Of a stretch of 64,000 bases of DNA, positions 12,621-22,996 are shown piece after piece. The DNA comes from Rhodococcus koreensis (lineage in GTDB: Bacteria; Actinomycetota; Actinomycetes; Mycobacteriales; Mycobacteriaceae): positions 1,302,001 through 1,366,000 of the forward strand of contig NZ_FNSV01000005.1 of NCBI RefSeq assembly GCF_900105905.1, written 5' to 3'. Under the pieces are notes generated by a model. The model did not search any database and was not told where the DNA came from. It worked only from the letters and a program-made list of their open reading frames with translations. A program made the translations under genes and the position numbers. Within the stretch, counting starts at the first letter, position 1. Every line of letters begins with the position of its first letter.

Positions 12621-13055
12621 ATGGCCGTTTCCGGCGTCAAGGAATTCGAGATCAAGGCCGATCCGGCCACGGTGATGGCCGCGATCGCTGCGGTGGATCG
12701 CCTGCCCGAGTGGTCCTCGGCCCACAAGTCGGTCACCATCGAGAGCACACACGACGACGGCCGCCCCCACCGAGTCCGGATGAGCGTCTCCATCCTCGGG
12801 ATCAGCGACGAGCAGGTCGTCGACTACACGTTCGAGGGCGACAACACGGTGTCGTGGCACCTCGTCGAGAGCGGCCAGCAGAACGCCCAGGACGGGTCGT
12901 ACGTCCTCACCGAGTCCGGCGCCGGCACCAAGGTGACGTTCGAATTGACGGTCGACCCGAAGATTCCGCTGCCGGGGTTCCTCGTGAAGAAGGCGCAGAA
13001 GACGGCGCTCGAGACCGCGAGCAAGGGCCTGACGAAGTTCGTCGAGAGCCTGTAG
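12621..13055 (+). CDS. SRPBCC family protein (polyketide cyclase/dehydrase-like)
   Basis: A 144-residue START-like (Bet v 1 fold) protein. It begins with the typical strand and helix VSGVKEFEIKADPATVMAAI and has DRLPEWSSAHKSVTIES near residue 35. It ends in a long helix (KTALETASKGLTKFVESL). The ATG at 12621 follows an AAGGAGCGAAGAAC ribosome site; longer in-frame starts add no fold. The ligand is unknown. It is convergent with the YcaQ-like gene, with a strong shared hairpin at the junction. Confidence 0.85.
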   Translation: MAVSGVKEFEIKADPATVMAAIAAVDRLPEWSSAHKSVTIESTHDDGRPHRVRMSVSILGISDEQVVDYTFEGDNTVSWHLVESGQQNAQDGSYVLTESGAGTKVTFELTVDPKIPLPGFLVKKAQKTALETASKGLTKFVESL

Positions 13056-13077
13056 GCAGTCGAGAGCCTCCAGTTCT

Positions 13078-14310
13078 TCACTCTCCTCGCGGCCGCGACG
13101 CCTCGGCCGCGAGGAGGGCACCGAGGTTGCCGCGATCGTCCACTCGGACGTCGTCCAGGCCCAACCACGTTGCCATTCTTCGCAATTCCGGAACCAGCGC
13201 CTCCACCACGTGCCCCGGACTCCGGTCGGGTTCGACGAACGCGGATCGCACTTCGAGCGTCCCCGACGCGCGGTCGGCCTTGAGATCGACCCTCGCCACC
13301 AGTTCACCGTTCAGCAGGAACGGGAAGACGTAGTACCCGTGGACACGTTTGTGCGCGGGGGTGTAGATCTCGAGGCGGTACCGGAAGTCGAATACCCGCT
13401 CGGTACGGGGCCGGCAGAAAACCAGCGGATCGAACGGGCAGAGCAGCGCCGCCCCCTCCACCTTCCGGGGAACCCGGACGTCGCGGTGGACGAATGCCGA
13501 TGCCTCCCAGCCCCGGACGCCGACCCGTTCGAGCACACCGTCCTCGACGAGGTCCTCGACGGCCGCGGCGGTCTGCGCCGGCGACAGCCGGTAGTAGTCG
13601 CGCAGATCGGGTTCGGTGGCCACCCCGAGGGCCCGCGCGGACCGCTGCACCAGGCCACGGACGGCGTCCTCCTCCGAAACGTTCTCGGCGAGGACCGCTT
13701 CCGGCAGCACCCGTTCGGTGAGGTCGTAGTGACGGGTGAAGGCGACGCGCTTGTCGACCGCCAGCGCACCGGACGCGAACAGCTGCTCGCACACCACTTT
13801 GGTGTCGCTGCGATCCCACCAAGGACCCTTGCGGTCGGGCCGGTCGACCTCGAGGTGTTTCTCCACGTCGCCCGCGCTGCACGCACCGACGGCGCCGATC
13901 ACGTCGAGCACGTCGGCGGCGAGCGTGGGATTGCGGTCGAGTACGCGGGATTCGCCGGACCAGCGTCCGTGCCGGTACCGGTGCATCCGCCAGCGCAGCA
14001 GCGGCCAGTCCTCGACCGGGATGAACGCCGCCTCGTGCGCCCAGTACTCCGCCAGCATCCGGGGTGCGCGGGCGGAGTGCGACCACGCCGCCGAGTCGAC
14101 CAGACCGCGGTCGTACACCCCGAGACGGCTGAACAGCGGGACGTAGTGGGCGCGCACGGCCACCGACACGGAGTCGATCTGGAACAACCGCACGCGGTCG
14201 AGAACCGAACGGACGTGCCTGCGCGTCGGTGTACCGGCCGGCTTCCGGTCGGCGAAACCCTGCGCCCAGAGCGCCGTTCTCCGGGCCGCGGCGGCGGTCA
14301 TCTCACGCAT
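13078..14310 (-). CDS. YcaQ-like winged-helix DNA glycosylase family protein
   Basis: A 410-residue protein of the AlkX/YcaQ (DUF1006) family, which in E. coli unhooks DNA interstrand crosslinks and in Streptomyces (AlkZ) protects against azinomycin. Family features are the N-terminal LFQIDSVSVAVRAHYVPLFSR, the segment MLAEYWAHEAAFIPVEDWPL, winged-helix repeats in the middle, and DPLVFCRPRTERVFDFRYRLEIY near residue 300. The catalytic region of E. coli YcaQ is QxQ; the exact equivalent was not resolved. The ATG at 14310 was chosen; the frame is open further upstream over a different gene. Confidence 0.83.
   Translation of the reverse strand: MREMTAAAARRTALWAQGFADRKPAGTPTRRHVRSVLDRVRLFQIDSVSVAVRAHYVPLFSRLGVYDRGLVDSAAWSHSARAPRMLAEYWAHEAAFIPVEDWPLLRWRMHRYRHGRWSGESRVLDRNPTLAADVLDVIGAVGACSAGDVEKHLEVDRPDRKGPWWDRSDTKVVCEQLFASGALAVDKRVAFTRHYDLTERVLPEAVLAENVSEEDAVRGLVQRSARALGVATEPDLRDYYRLSPAQTAAAVEDLVEDGVLERVGVRGWEASAFVHRDVRVPRKVEGAALLCPFDPLVFCRPRTERVFDFRYRLEIYTPAHKRVHGYYVFPFLLNGELVARVDLKADRASGTLEVRSAFVEPDRSPGHVVEALVPELRRMATWLGLDDVRVDDRGNLGALLAAEASRPRGE
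13083..13116. terminator. 13-bp perfect hairpin at the junction of two convergent genes
   Basis: CTCCTCGCGGCCG (13083-13095) and its exact complement (13104-13116) flank an 8-nt loop. It begins 28 bp after the SRPBCC stop and lies inside the last codons of the convergent YcaQ-like gene. The stem is almost all G:C and could terminate transcription from both sides. It lacks a T-tract, as is usual in high-GC actinobacteria. Confidence 0.6.
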
Positions 14311-14356
14311 GACCGAAGCTTGCCATCGGCCACCGACACGGTCGACGGCGACGTCG

Positions 14357-14815
14357 TCAGGCGTCCTCCGCCAGCGTGACCGCCACCGTCGCGCCGAGTT
14401 CGTACAACCGCTCCCGCGCACTCGCGTCGACAGATCCGGTCAGTTCCAGGATCTCGGCGACCTGGGTGAGCGCCAGCCCGGTCACGATCTTCTGCACCGA
14501 CTTCACGGCCCCGGCGGTGTCGTTGTTGCCGTGCACCCAGAGTCCGTAGGGGCGCCCGGCGACCGCGTCGAGGCACGGGTAGTAGACGGTGTCGAAGAAG
14601 TGCTTCAGCGCACCGGACATGTAGCCGAAGTTGGCGGAGGTCCCGAACAGGAACCCGTCGGCCGCGAGGACGTCGGGGACGGTCGCGCCGAGTGCGGGGA
14701 TCGACTTCACCTCGACGCCGTCGATGTCGGGGTCCCGCGCGCCTTTCAGTACGGCTTCGAGGCACTCACGGGTCACCGGCGACGGCGTGTGGTGGACGAC
14801 GAGTAGTGACTTCAC
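14357..14815 (-). CDS. Flavodoxin-fold NADPH-dependent FMN reductase-like protein
   Basis: A 152-residue flavodoxin-like protein. The FMN phosphate-loop region is HHTPSPVTRECLEAV (residues about 8-22), and the second flavin loop is GTSANFGYMSGALKHFFD (about 60-77). The start is the GTG at 14815, just before the first strand (KSLLVVHH). It lies between the YcaQ-like gene and the dapB operon with 29 bp to the next upstream gene, so it may be a distal member of that unit. The electron donor and substrate are unknown. Confidence 0.84.
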   Translation of the reverse strand: MKSLLVVHHTPSPVTRECLEAVLKGARDPDIDGVEVKSIPALGATVPDVLAADGFLFGTSANFGYMSGALKHFFDTVYYPCLDAVAGRPYGLWVHGNNDTAGAVKSVQKIVTGLALTQVAEILELTGSVDASARERLYELGATVAVTLAEDA

Positions 14816-14844
14816 AGTCGTCAGCGTACGACCGGGTCCGTCTA

Positions 14845-16800
<1,956 letters not shown>

Positions 16801-16844
16801 CGTCGGTACCTCGCCCTTCGAACCGAATTAATACGCTACCGCTT

Positions 16845-16866
16845 ATCATCTACTTAAGTAGATGAT
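16845..16866. promoter_or_regulatory. Perfect 22-bp palindromic operator between TIGR03086 and marR genes
   Basis: The sequence ATCATCTACTT is followed directly by its own reverse complement, giving a 22-bp perfect palindrome. It is AT-rich in a GC-rich genome and lies in the 90-bp divergent interval, 25 bp before the MarR start. MarR dimers typically bind 16-20 bp palindromes of this kind in the shared promoter. Confidence 0.72.
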
Positions 16867-16890
16867 CGGTCAAGGTGTATTTTCTGCGGT

Positions 16891-17376
16891 ATGCCGAGCC
16901 TCCACCCGAAGAACGGACAGCACGAGCGCACCCGCCCCGACCTCGCCGCGATGACGACCACCCTGAACCGCTCACTGGTGGCGGCGGAACTCCCCGTGCT
17001 CGCCGAGCACGGGCTGACCATGTGGGGATACGTCGTACTCCTCGCACTCGACGAGCACCCGCTGCGCACCCAGGCCGCCCTCGCGGAGGCGATCGGCGCC
17101 GACAAGACCAGGATCATCAGTGTGCTCGACGAACTGCAGGACCGCGGCCTGATCGACCGGCAGCGTGATCCCGCGGACCGCCGGGCCCGGCTGCTGTCGC
17201 TGACCCCGGACGGGCATCGGGTGCGCGATTCGGCGCAGGCGGCGATCCGGCGGGGCGAGGAGCGACTCCTCACCCGGTTGCCGGAGCGGGAGCGCGCGGG
17301 CTTTCTGGCCGGCCTGATTGCGTTGTCGGCACTGTCCGTCGAAGACGTCACGGGGCGCCCGAGCGACTCCGACTGA
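16891..17376 (+). CDS. MarR family transcriptional regulator
   Basis: A 161-residue MarR regulator. The winged helix spans residues about 50-105: TQAALAEAIGADKTRIISVL is the helix-turn-helix and DRQRDPADRRARLLSLT is the wing with the conserved D-x-R-D/RR pattern. Helices at both ends form the dimer. It faces a TIGR03086 gene across a perfect palindrome and likely represses both. The inducer is unknown. Confidence 0.9.
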   Translation: MPSLHPKNGQHERTRPDLAAMTTTLNRSLVAAELPVLAEHGLTMWGYVVLLALDEHPLRTQAALAEAIGADKTRIISVLDELQDRGLIDRQRDPADRRARLLSLTPDGHRVRDSAQAAIRRGEERLLTRLPERERAGFLAGLIALSALSVEDVTGRPSDSD

Positions 17377-17391
17377 CGGAATCCGCGCGAA

Positions 17392-18498
17392 TCAGTCGAA
17401 CACGATGATCTGCCGGATCGCCCTGCCGTCGGCGAGTTCGTCCATGCCGCGGTTGATGTCGTCGAGCGTGATGCGGGAGGAGATGAGTTTCTCGACGGGA
17501 AGCTTCCCGGAGCGCCAGAGGTCCTCGTAGATCGGGATGTCGCGGGACGGCACCGCCGACCCGAGGTAGCTGCCGATGATCGTGCGGGCCTCCGCCACCA
17601 GGGTGAGCGGGGAGATCGACGACTGCGCGTCCGGGCTCGGCAGTCCGACGGTGATCGTCTTGCCCCCAGGAGAGGTTGCGCGAACAGCCGATTCGAACGC
17701 GCGGGCGTTCCCGGCGGCCTCGATGACGATGGGCGCCCGGACGCCCGCTTCCTCGAGTTCCGCCGGGGTGTAGACCGCCGTCGCTCCGAGTTCGCGGGCG
17801 GTCTGCAATTTCGCGGGCACGGCGTCCACGCCGATGACCTCGCCGGCGCCCCGGGACACGGCCGTCAGGATCGCGGCCATTCCCACCCCGCCGAGCCCGA
17901 CGACCATCACGGCCTGGCCGGGTTGCGGGTCGCCCGCGTTGAGGACGGCGCCGCCGCCGGTGAGGACGGCGCATCCGAGCACGGCCGCCACGTCGGCGGG
18001 GACGTCGTCGCCGACGGGAACGACCGAGCGCCGGTTGACGACCGCGTGCGTCGCGAATCCGGACACCCCGAGGTGGTGGTGCACGGTGGCGCCGCCGCGG
18101 TGCAGTCGCGCTCCCCCGTCGAGTAGGGTTCCGTCGTTGTTCGCACTGGTGCCGGGCCCGCACGGCATCCGGCCGTCGGTGGCGCAGCCTTCACACTCTC
18201 CGCAGCGCGGGAGGAACGTCATGACCACGCGCTGTCCGACCGCGACGTCGTCGACGCCGGCGCCGAGTTGCGTGATCCGCCCCGCCGCCTCGTGCCCGAG
18301 CAGCATCGGGACCGGGCGCACCCGGTTGCCGTCGACGACGGACAGGTCGGAGTGGCACAGACCCGCCGCCTCGATCCGGACCAGGATCTCGCCCGCACCG
18401 GGTTCGTCGAGGTCGAGTTCGGAGATCGAGATCGGCGCCGACTCGGCGAACGGGCGCGTTCTCCCGATCTCCTCGAGTACCGCTCCACGGATCTTCAT
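17392..18498 (-). CDS. Zinc-dependent alcohol dehydrogenase (MDR superfamily)
   Basis: A 368-residue medium-chain dehydrogenase. The catalytic zinc ligands are C48 region GLCHSDLSVVD, HEAAG and a later Cys. The structural zinc loop is CGECEGCATDGRMPC. The NAD-binding motif is VVGLGGVGMAAIL (about 200-212), followed by an acidic residue (GVDAV), suggesting NAD preference. It resembles class III-like and mycobacterial ADHs; aldehyde/alcohol specificity cannot be read. It is convergent with marR, with a 15-bp gap. Confidence 0.88.
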   Translation of the reverse strand: MKIRGAVLEEIGRTRPFAESAPISISELDLDEPGAGEILVRIEAAGLCHSDLSVVDGNRVRPVPMLLGHEAAGRITQLGAGVDDVAVGQRVVMTFLPRCGECEGCATDGRMPCGPGTSANNDGTLLDGGARLHRGGATVHHHLGVSGFATHAVVNRRSVVPVGDDVPADVAAVLGCAVLTGGGAVLNAGDPQPGQAVMVVGLGGVGMAAILTAVSRGAGEVIGVDAVPAKLQTARELGATAVYTPAELEEAGVRAPIVIEAAGNARAFESAVRATSPGGKTITVGLPSPDAQSSISPLTLVAEARTIIGSYLGSAVPSRDIPIYEDLWRSGKLPVEKLISSRITLDDINRGMDELADGRAIRQIIVFD

Positions 18499-18534
18499 GT
18501 CGGGCTGCTCCTGTCGGTGTTCGGCGAATCCTCG

Positions 18535-19881
18535 TTACCGGACGATGCCGCGCACCGAGGCCGGCAGGTCGCGCTTGCGACGATACGGTCCGACGACGGC
18601 GGCGGCGAACGGGCGCTGCAGCAGGACCCTCGCGACGTCGCGGACCTCGTCGGTGGTGACCGCGTCGATCTTGCTCAGGGTTTCGGTGATGCTGCGGTGA
18701 TTGCCGTAGTTGAGCTCACTGCGACCGATGCGGTGCATCCGGGAGCCCGAATCCTCCAGTCCCAGAACCAGTCCGCCCCGCAGCGAACCCTTGGCGCGGG
18801 CGCACTCGGCGTCGGTGATGCCCTCGGCCGCCACGTTCGACAGCACCTCACGGATCACCGTGGTGACCTCGCCGAGGTTCTCGGGCTGGCACCCGGCGTA
18901 GATCGAGAACGCGCCCGTGTCGGAGAACGTGTCGATGCCCGAGTACACGGAATATGCCAGGCCGCGGATCTCCCGCACTTCCTGGAAGAGCCGGGAACTG
19001 AGCCCGCCGCCGACGGCGGCGTTGAGGACCGACAGCGCCCAGCGGTGGGCCTCGTGCCGCCCGAACGCGCGCACCCCGAGCGAGAGGTGGACCTGTTCGC
19101 TGTCCCGGTTGGTCAGGCTGAGCGCCGGCTCCGTGCGCAGGCGCAGGGTGCCTGCGCGTCGGGGAGCTGGTTCGGACGCCGATTCGAGGTGCCCGGCGAA
19201 CGCGCGCCGCACCAGCTCGACCGTGTGTTCGTGCTCCACGTTGCCGGCGACGGCGACCACCATGCGCGGCGGCGTGTAGCGCCGCACGTGGAACGAGTGG
19301 AGTTGGGTGCGGGTCATCGATTCGATGGATTCGACACTGCCGATCACCGGCCTGCCGACGGGATGGTCGCCGTACAGAGCGGTCAGGAACGCGTCGCCGA
19401 GGAGGTCCTCCGGGTCGTCGTCGCGCATCGAGATCTCTTCGAGGACCACCTGGCGTTCGACGTCGACGTCGGAGGACCGGCAGCGGCCGCGCAGGACGAC
19501 GTCACTGACGAGGTCGATGGCGAGCGGCAGGTCGTCGTCGAGCACGTGCGCGTAGAAGCAGGTGTGCTCCTTGGACGTGAAGGCGTTGAGCTCGCCGCCG
19601 ACGCCGTCCATCACCTGCGCGATGTCGAGAGCGCTGCGCGACGGCGTGGCCTTGAACAGCAGGTGCTCGAGGAAGTGCGCGGCACCGGCGACGGTGGGTT
19701 GCTCGTCACGTGATCCGACACCCACCCAGACGCCCACGGACGCGGATCGGACACCGGGAACGTATTCGGTGACCACCCGGAGCCCGCCGGGGAGCACGGT
19801 GCGCCGGACGCCGGCATCCGGCTCGTGCAGGGTCGGCGCTTGGGTGAGTGCGGCAGTGCGGCTGCGATCGATCTTGGCCAT
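18535..19881 (-). CDS. pepR: M16 family zinc metalloprotease PepR
   Basis: A 448-residue insulinase/mitochondrial-processing-peptidase-like protein. The inverted zinc motif HFLEH is at residues 69-73, with the downstream Glu in the region NAFTSKEHTCFYAHVLD. The second M16 lobe begins near residue 235. It matches Rv2782c. The ATG at 19881 is chosen because the upstream extension has no family similarity. In M. tuberculosis gpsI (PNPase) lies immediately upstream; here the upstream neighbour is narI, which points to a rearrangement. Confidence 0.9.
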   Translation of the reverse strand: MAKIDRSRTAALTQAPTLHEPDAGVRRTVLPGGLRVVTEYVPGVRSASVGVWVGVGSRDEQPTVAGAAHFLEHLLFKATPSRSALDIAQVMDGVGGELNAFTSKEHTCFYAHVLDDDLPLAIDLVSDVVLRGRCRSSDVDVERQVVLEEISMRDDDPEDLLGDAFLTALYGDHPVGRPVIGSVESIESMTRTQLHSFHVRRYTPPRMVVAVAGNVEHEHTVELVRRAFAGHLESASEPAPRRAGTLRLRTEPALSLTNRDSEQVHLSLGVRAFGRHEAHRWALSVLNAAVGGGLSSRLFQEVREIRGLAYSVYSGIDTFSDTGAFSIYAGCQPENLGEVTTVIREVLSNVAAEGITDAECARAKGSLRGGLVLGLEDSGSRMHRIGRSELNYGNHRSITETLSKIDAVTTDEVRDVARVLLQRPFAAAVVGPYRRKRDLPASVRGIVR

Positions 19882-19954
19882 GTAGTGGTTCAGCGGTCCT
19901 CGAAAGCTGGGCGTCGTCGAACGGCAAACTTTACACGCGGCCCCCGACAGCGGG

Positions 19955-20686
19955 TCACCAGCCTCGACGACGGGGTTGCGAGCCGATGAGCTCGCCGTTC
20001 CGGGCGACGTCGCGGCTCCGGTACACGATGTAGGGGCGGAACAGATAGCCCACGGGAGCGCTGAAGGCGTGCACGAGCCGGGTGAACGGCCAGAGGGCGA
20101 ACAACACCAGAGCAATCGCGACGTGGATGTGGAAGGCCGGCGCCGCCTGCGCCATCAGATCGCCGCGGGGCTGCAGAATCCAGATCGACCGGAACCACGG
20201 CGACACCGTCTCGCGGTAGTTGCTCTCCTCGCCGACGACGCCGGATCCGAGCAGGGTGGTCGCCAGCCCGGCGACGATCGCGGCGAGCAGCACCGCGTAC
20301 ATCAGCTTGTCGTTCCAGGTGGTCGCCGTGAACACTGGACCCCGGGTACGGCGGCGATACACCAGAACGAGCGCACCGGCCAGGGTCGCGACACCCGCGA
20401 TCGCACCGAGCACGAGGGCCTGGACGTGATAGGCGTGCTCGCTCATCCCGATCGCATCGGTCCACGACTGCGGGACGACCAGGCCGATCACGTGTCCGGC
20501 GATCACGACGAGGATGCCGAAGTGGAACAGCGGGCTGCCGATCCGCAGCAATCGGCTCTCGTAGAGCTGCGACGAGCGGGTGGTCCAGCCGAATTTGTCA
20601 TAGCGGTACCGCCACCACGTGCCGACCACGAAGATCGCCAGCGTGACGTACGGCACGATGTCCCAGAAGAGTTCACCGGCGGACAT
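19955..20686 (-). CDS. narI: Respiratory nitrate reductase gamma subunit NarI
   Basis: A 243-residue membrane cytochrome b subunit that anchors NarGH and passes electrons from quinol through two b hemes. Five membrane helices are visible; candidate heme histidines are in GSPLFHFGILVVIAGHVIGL (residues about 51-70) and AFHIHVAIALVLFALWPFTRLVHAFS (about 185-210). It is the last gene of narGHJI, starting 1 bp after the narJ stop. Confidence 0.93.
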   Translation of the reverse strand: MSAGELFWDIVPYVTLAIFVVGTWWRYRYDKFGWTTRSSQLYESRLLRIGSPLFHFGILVVIAGHVIGLVVPQSWTDAIGMSEHAYHVQALVLGAIAGVATLAGALVLVYRRRTRGPVFTATTWNDKLMYAVLLAAIVAGLATTLLGSGVVGEESNYRETVSPWFRSIWILQPRGDLMAQAAPAFHIHVAIALVLFALWPFTRLVHAFSAPVGYLFRPYIVYRSRDVARNGELIGSQPRRRGW

Positions 20687-20687
20687 G

Positions 20688-21341
20688 TCAGGTCGCTCCT
20701 TCTCGGCGCGGTGGAACGGTCAGGGTGAAGGGCTCGAGCCCGACGGCCTCGGCGGGCGGCCCGGCCGCGGCGAGTTGCCGCGCCCGCACCACGTCCCGGT
20801 CGGAGGCGGGCGGCAGGGTTCCGCACACGCCCGCGACGACGGCGGCGTACGGCGAGCCCGTCTCGCCGAGCGCCGCGTGCAGCATGTCGAGTGGAACCCG
20901 GTGCGCCGACAGGAGTCCCGCACCCGCGGCGGCGTCGACGAGCGCGGCGAACTCGAGCACCACCGTCAGGTGATCGGCCGATTCGTCCTTCGGCGGTTCG
21001 ACGCCGGCGCGGCGGTAGGTGTCGGCGAAGGCCAGGATCTCGCGGCCGCGGTTGCGGGTGTCGCCCGCCGTCCAGTACGTCAGATACAGCGTCGTGCGGC
21101 GGCGGAGATCGAACGTCTCGACGTACTGCGCCGCCGCCACGTACGGGTCCGTCTCGCACAGGAAGCGATGCGCCTCCGCGAGGAGCCGCCCCGAATCGGG
21201 CGGCAGGTGCCCGAGGATGTCGGCGACGACGTGGAGACGCTCGTCTCGGCCGTCGTCCGGATACGCGAGCAGCAGTGCCGCCGCGTGCCACACGAGCCGG
21301 TCCCGGACGCGGTCGCGCCGACGCCGCAACAGAGGGGTCAC
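20688..21341 (-). CDS. narJ: Nitrate reductase assembly chaperone NarJ
   Basis: A 217-residue NarJ/TorD-type chaperone needed for molybdenum-cofactor insertion into NarG before membrane docking. Family features are LLAYPDDGRDERLHVVADIL, YVETFDLRRRTTLYLTYWTAGDTRNRG (conserved NarJ stretch, residues about 75-100) and DHLTVVLEFAAL. Its GTG start overlaps the narH stop by 4 bp (GTGA), so expression is coupled. Confidence 0.93.
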   Translation of the reverse strand: MTPLLRRRRDRVRDRLVWHAAALLLAYPDDGRDERLHVVADILGHLPPDSGRLLAEAHRFLCETDPYVAAAQYVETFDLRRRTTLYLTYWTAGDTRNRGREILAFADTYRRAGVEPPKDESADHLTVVLEFAALVDAAAGAGLLSAHRVPLDMLHAALGETGSPYAAVVAGVCGTLPPASDRDVVRARQLAAAGPPAEAVGLEPFTLTVPPRREGAT

Positions 21342-22996
21342 CGCCGATCACTCCGCTCGGGAAACATTCCGGCCGGGGCGCCTTTGCCGTCCCAGTTCAG
21401 CAGGTTCACCCGGGACGGATGGCTCGCGTTGGCGGACATCTCGTCGGTGGTCTGCCGCTCGCGCAGCGCGTGGAACGTCTCGACCGCCACGGGTACCGGG
21501 CCGCCGCTGGCTTCGCCGAAGGGGCCGGACCCGTGCATGCCGGGGCCGCCCTCGAAGTCGAGTGCACATTCCGTCGCCGTCTCCTCGAGGCGGTGTCCGT
21601 CGGCGGCGTAGGCCGTGGGGATCACGTACCGCTCTTCGTATTTCGCGAGTGCCAGCAACCGGTACATCTGGTAGATCTCTTCCTCCGTCATCCCCACCGC
21701 CTCCGGGATATGGGCCTGCGGTTCGCGACCGAGGTTGATGTCACGCATGTACGACCGCATGGCCGCGAGACGCCGCAGGACGCCGCCCACCACTTCGGTG
21801 TCGCCGGCGGTGAACAGCCCCGCGAGGTACTCGACCGGGATCCGCAACGATTCGAGCGCACCGAACAGGTTGCCGACGTCCTCCCCGTCGTGACCGTCGC
21901 GGCTGACGGCATCGACGACGGGCGAGAGGGGCGGCACGTACCAGACCATCGGCATCGTCCGGAATTCCGGATGCAGCGGCAGCGCAACCCGGCAGTCCTT
22001 GATCAGGGCGTGCACGGGCGAGTTCTGGGCCGCCTCGATCCACTCGTCCGAGATCCCTTCCGCCCGGGCGCCCTCCACGACCGCGGGGTCGCGAGGGTCG
22101 AGCAGGAGATCGAGTTGCGCCTCGTACAGGTCCGTGTCGTTCTCCACCGAGGCCGCGGCGAGGACCTTGTCGACGTCGTAGAACAGCAGGCCGATGTAGC
22201 GCAGCCGGCCGACGCACGTCTCCGCGCACACCGTCGGCAGTCCCACCTCGACGCGCGGATAGCAGAACGTGCACTTCTCGGCCTTGCCGGTCTTGTGGTT
22301 GAAATACACCTTCTTGTACGGGCATCCGGACACGCACATCCGCCATCCGCGGCACTTGTCCTGGTCGACGAGCACGATGCCGTCCTCGGACCGCTTGTAC
22401 ATCGCCCCCGACGGGCAGGAGGCGACGCACGACGGGTTGAGGCAGTGCTCGCAGATACGCGGCAGGTAGAACATGAACGTCTCTTCGAGTTCGAGCTTGA
22501 CCTTGTCGCTCACCTTCTTCAGGACCGGATCGTCCGGGAGGATCTCGGGTGAACCCGCGAGGTCGTCGTCCCAGTTCGCCGACCACTCCACCTTCATCGG
22601 CCGACCGCTGATCAGGCTGCGCGGCGCCGCGACGGGCATGTGCTCGCCGAGCGGGGCCTGGGTGAGGTTCTCGTAGTCGTAGGTCCAGGGTTCGTAGTAG
22701 TCGTCGATGGACGGCATCTTCGGGTTCGAGAAGATCCGCGAGAGCTTCTTCCACCGGCCGCCGTCCCGCAGGCGCAGCCGCCCCTTGCCGTCCCGTACCC
22801 ATCCGCCGCGCCACTTCTCCTGGTCCTCGTACGTGCGCGGATAGCCTTGACCGGGGCGGGTTTCCACGTTGTTGAACCACACGTACTCGGTGCCCGAGCG
22901 ATTGGTCCACGCCTGCTTGCACGTCACCGAACAGGTGTGGCAGCCGATGCACTTGTCGAGATTCATCACCATCGCGAGCTGAGCCATGACACGCAT
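21338..22996 (-). CDS. narH: Respiratory nitrate reductase beta subunit NarH
   Basis: A 552-residue iron-sulfur subunit carrying electrons from NarI to NarG. Four cysteine clusters are visible: CIGCHTCSVTCK (residues about 16-27), CEHCLNPSCVASCPSG (about 185), CRGWRMCVSGCPYKK (about 220, with Trp replacing one Cys as in the 3Fe-4S cluster) and CTFCYPRVEVGLPTVCAETC (about 245). The ATG at 22996 overlaps the narG stop by one base (TGATG). A longer open frame upstream is antisense noise. Confidence 0.95.
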   Translation of the reverse strand: MRVMAQLAMVMNLDKCIGCHTCSVTCKQAWTNRSGTEYVWFNNVETRPGQGYPRTYEDQEKWRGGWVRDGKGRLRLRDGGRWKKLSRIFSNPKMPSIDDYYEPWTYDYENLTQAPLGEHMPVAAPRSLISGRPMKVEWSANWDDDLAGSPEILPDDPVLKKVSDKVKLELEETFMFYLPRICEHCLNPSCVASCPSGAMYKRSEDGIVLVDQDKCRGWRMCVSGCPYKKVYFNHKTGKAEKCTFCYPRVEVGLPTVCAETCVGRLRYIGLLFYDVDKVLAAASVENDTDLYEAQLDLLLDPRDPAVVEGARAEGISDEWIEAAQNSPVHALIKDCRVALPLHPEFRTMPMVWYVPPLSPVVDAVSRDGHDGEDVGNLFGALESLRIPVEYLAGLFTAGDTEVVGGVLRRLAAMRSYMRDINLGREPQAHIPEAVGMTEEEIYQMYRLLALAKYEERYVIPTAYAADGHRLEETATECALDFEGGPGMHGSGPFGEASGGPVPVAVETFHALRERQTTDEMSANASHPSRVNLLNWDGKGAPAGMFPERSDRR

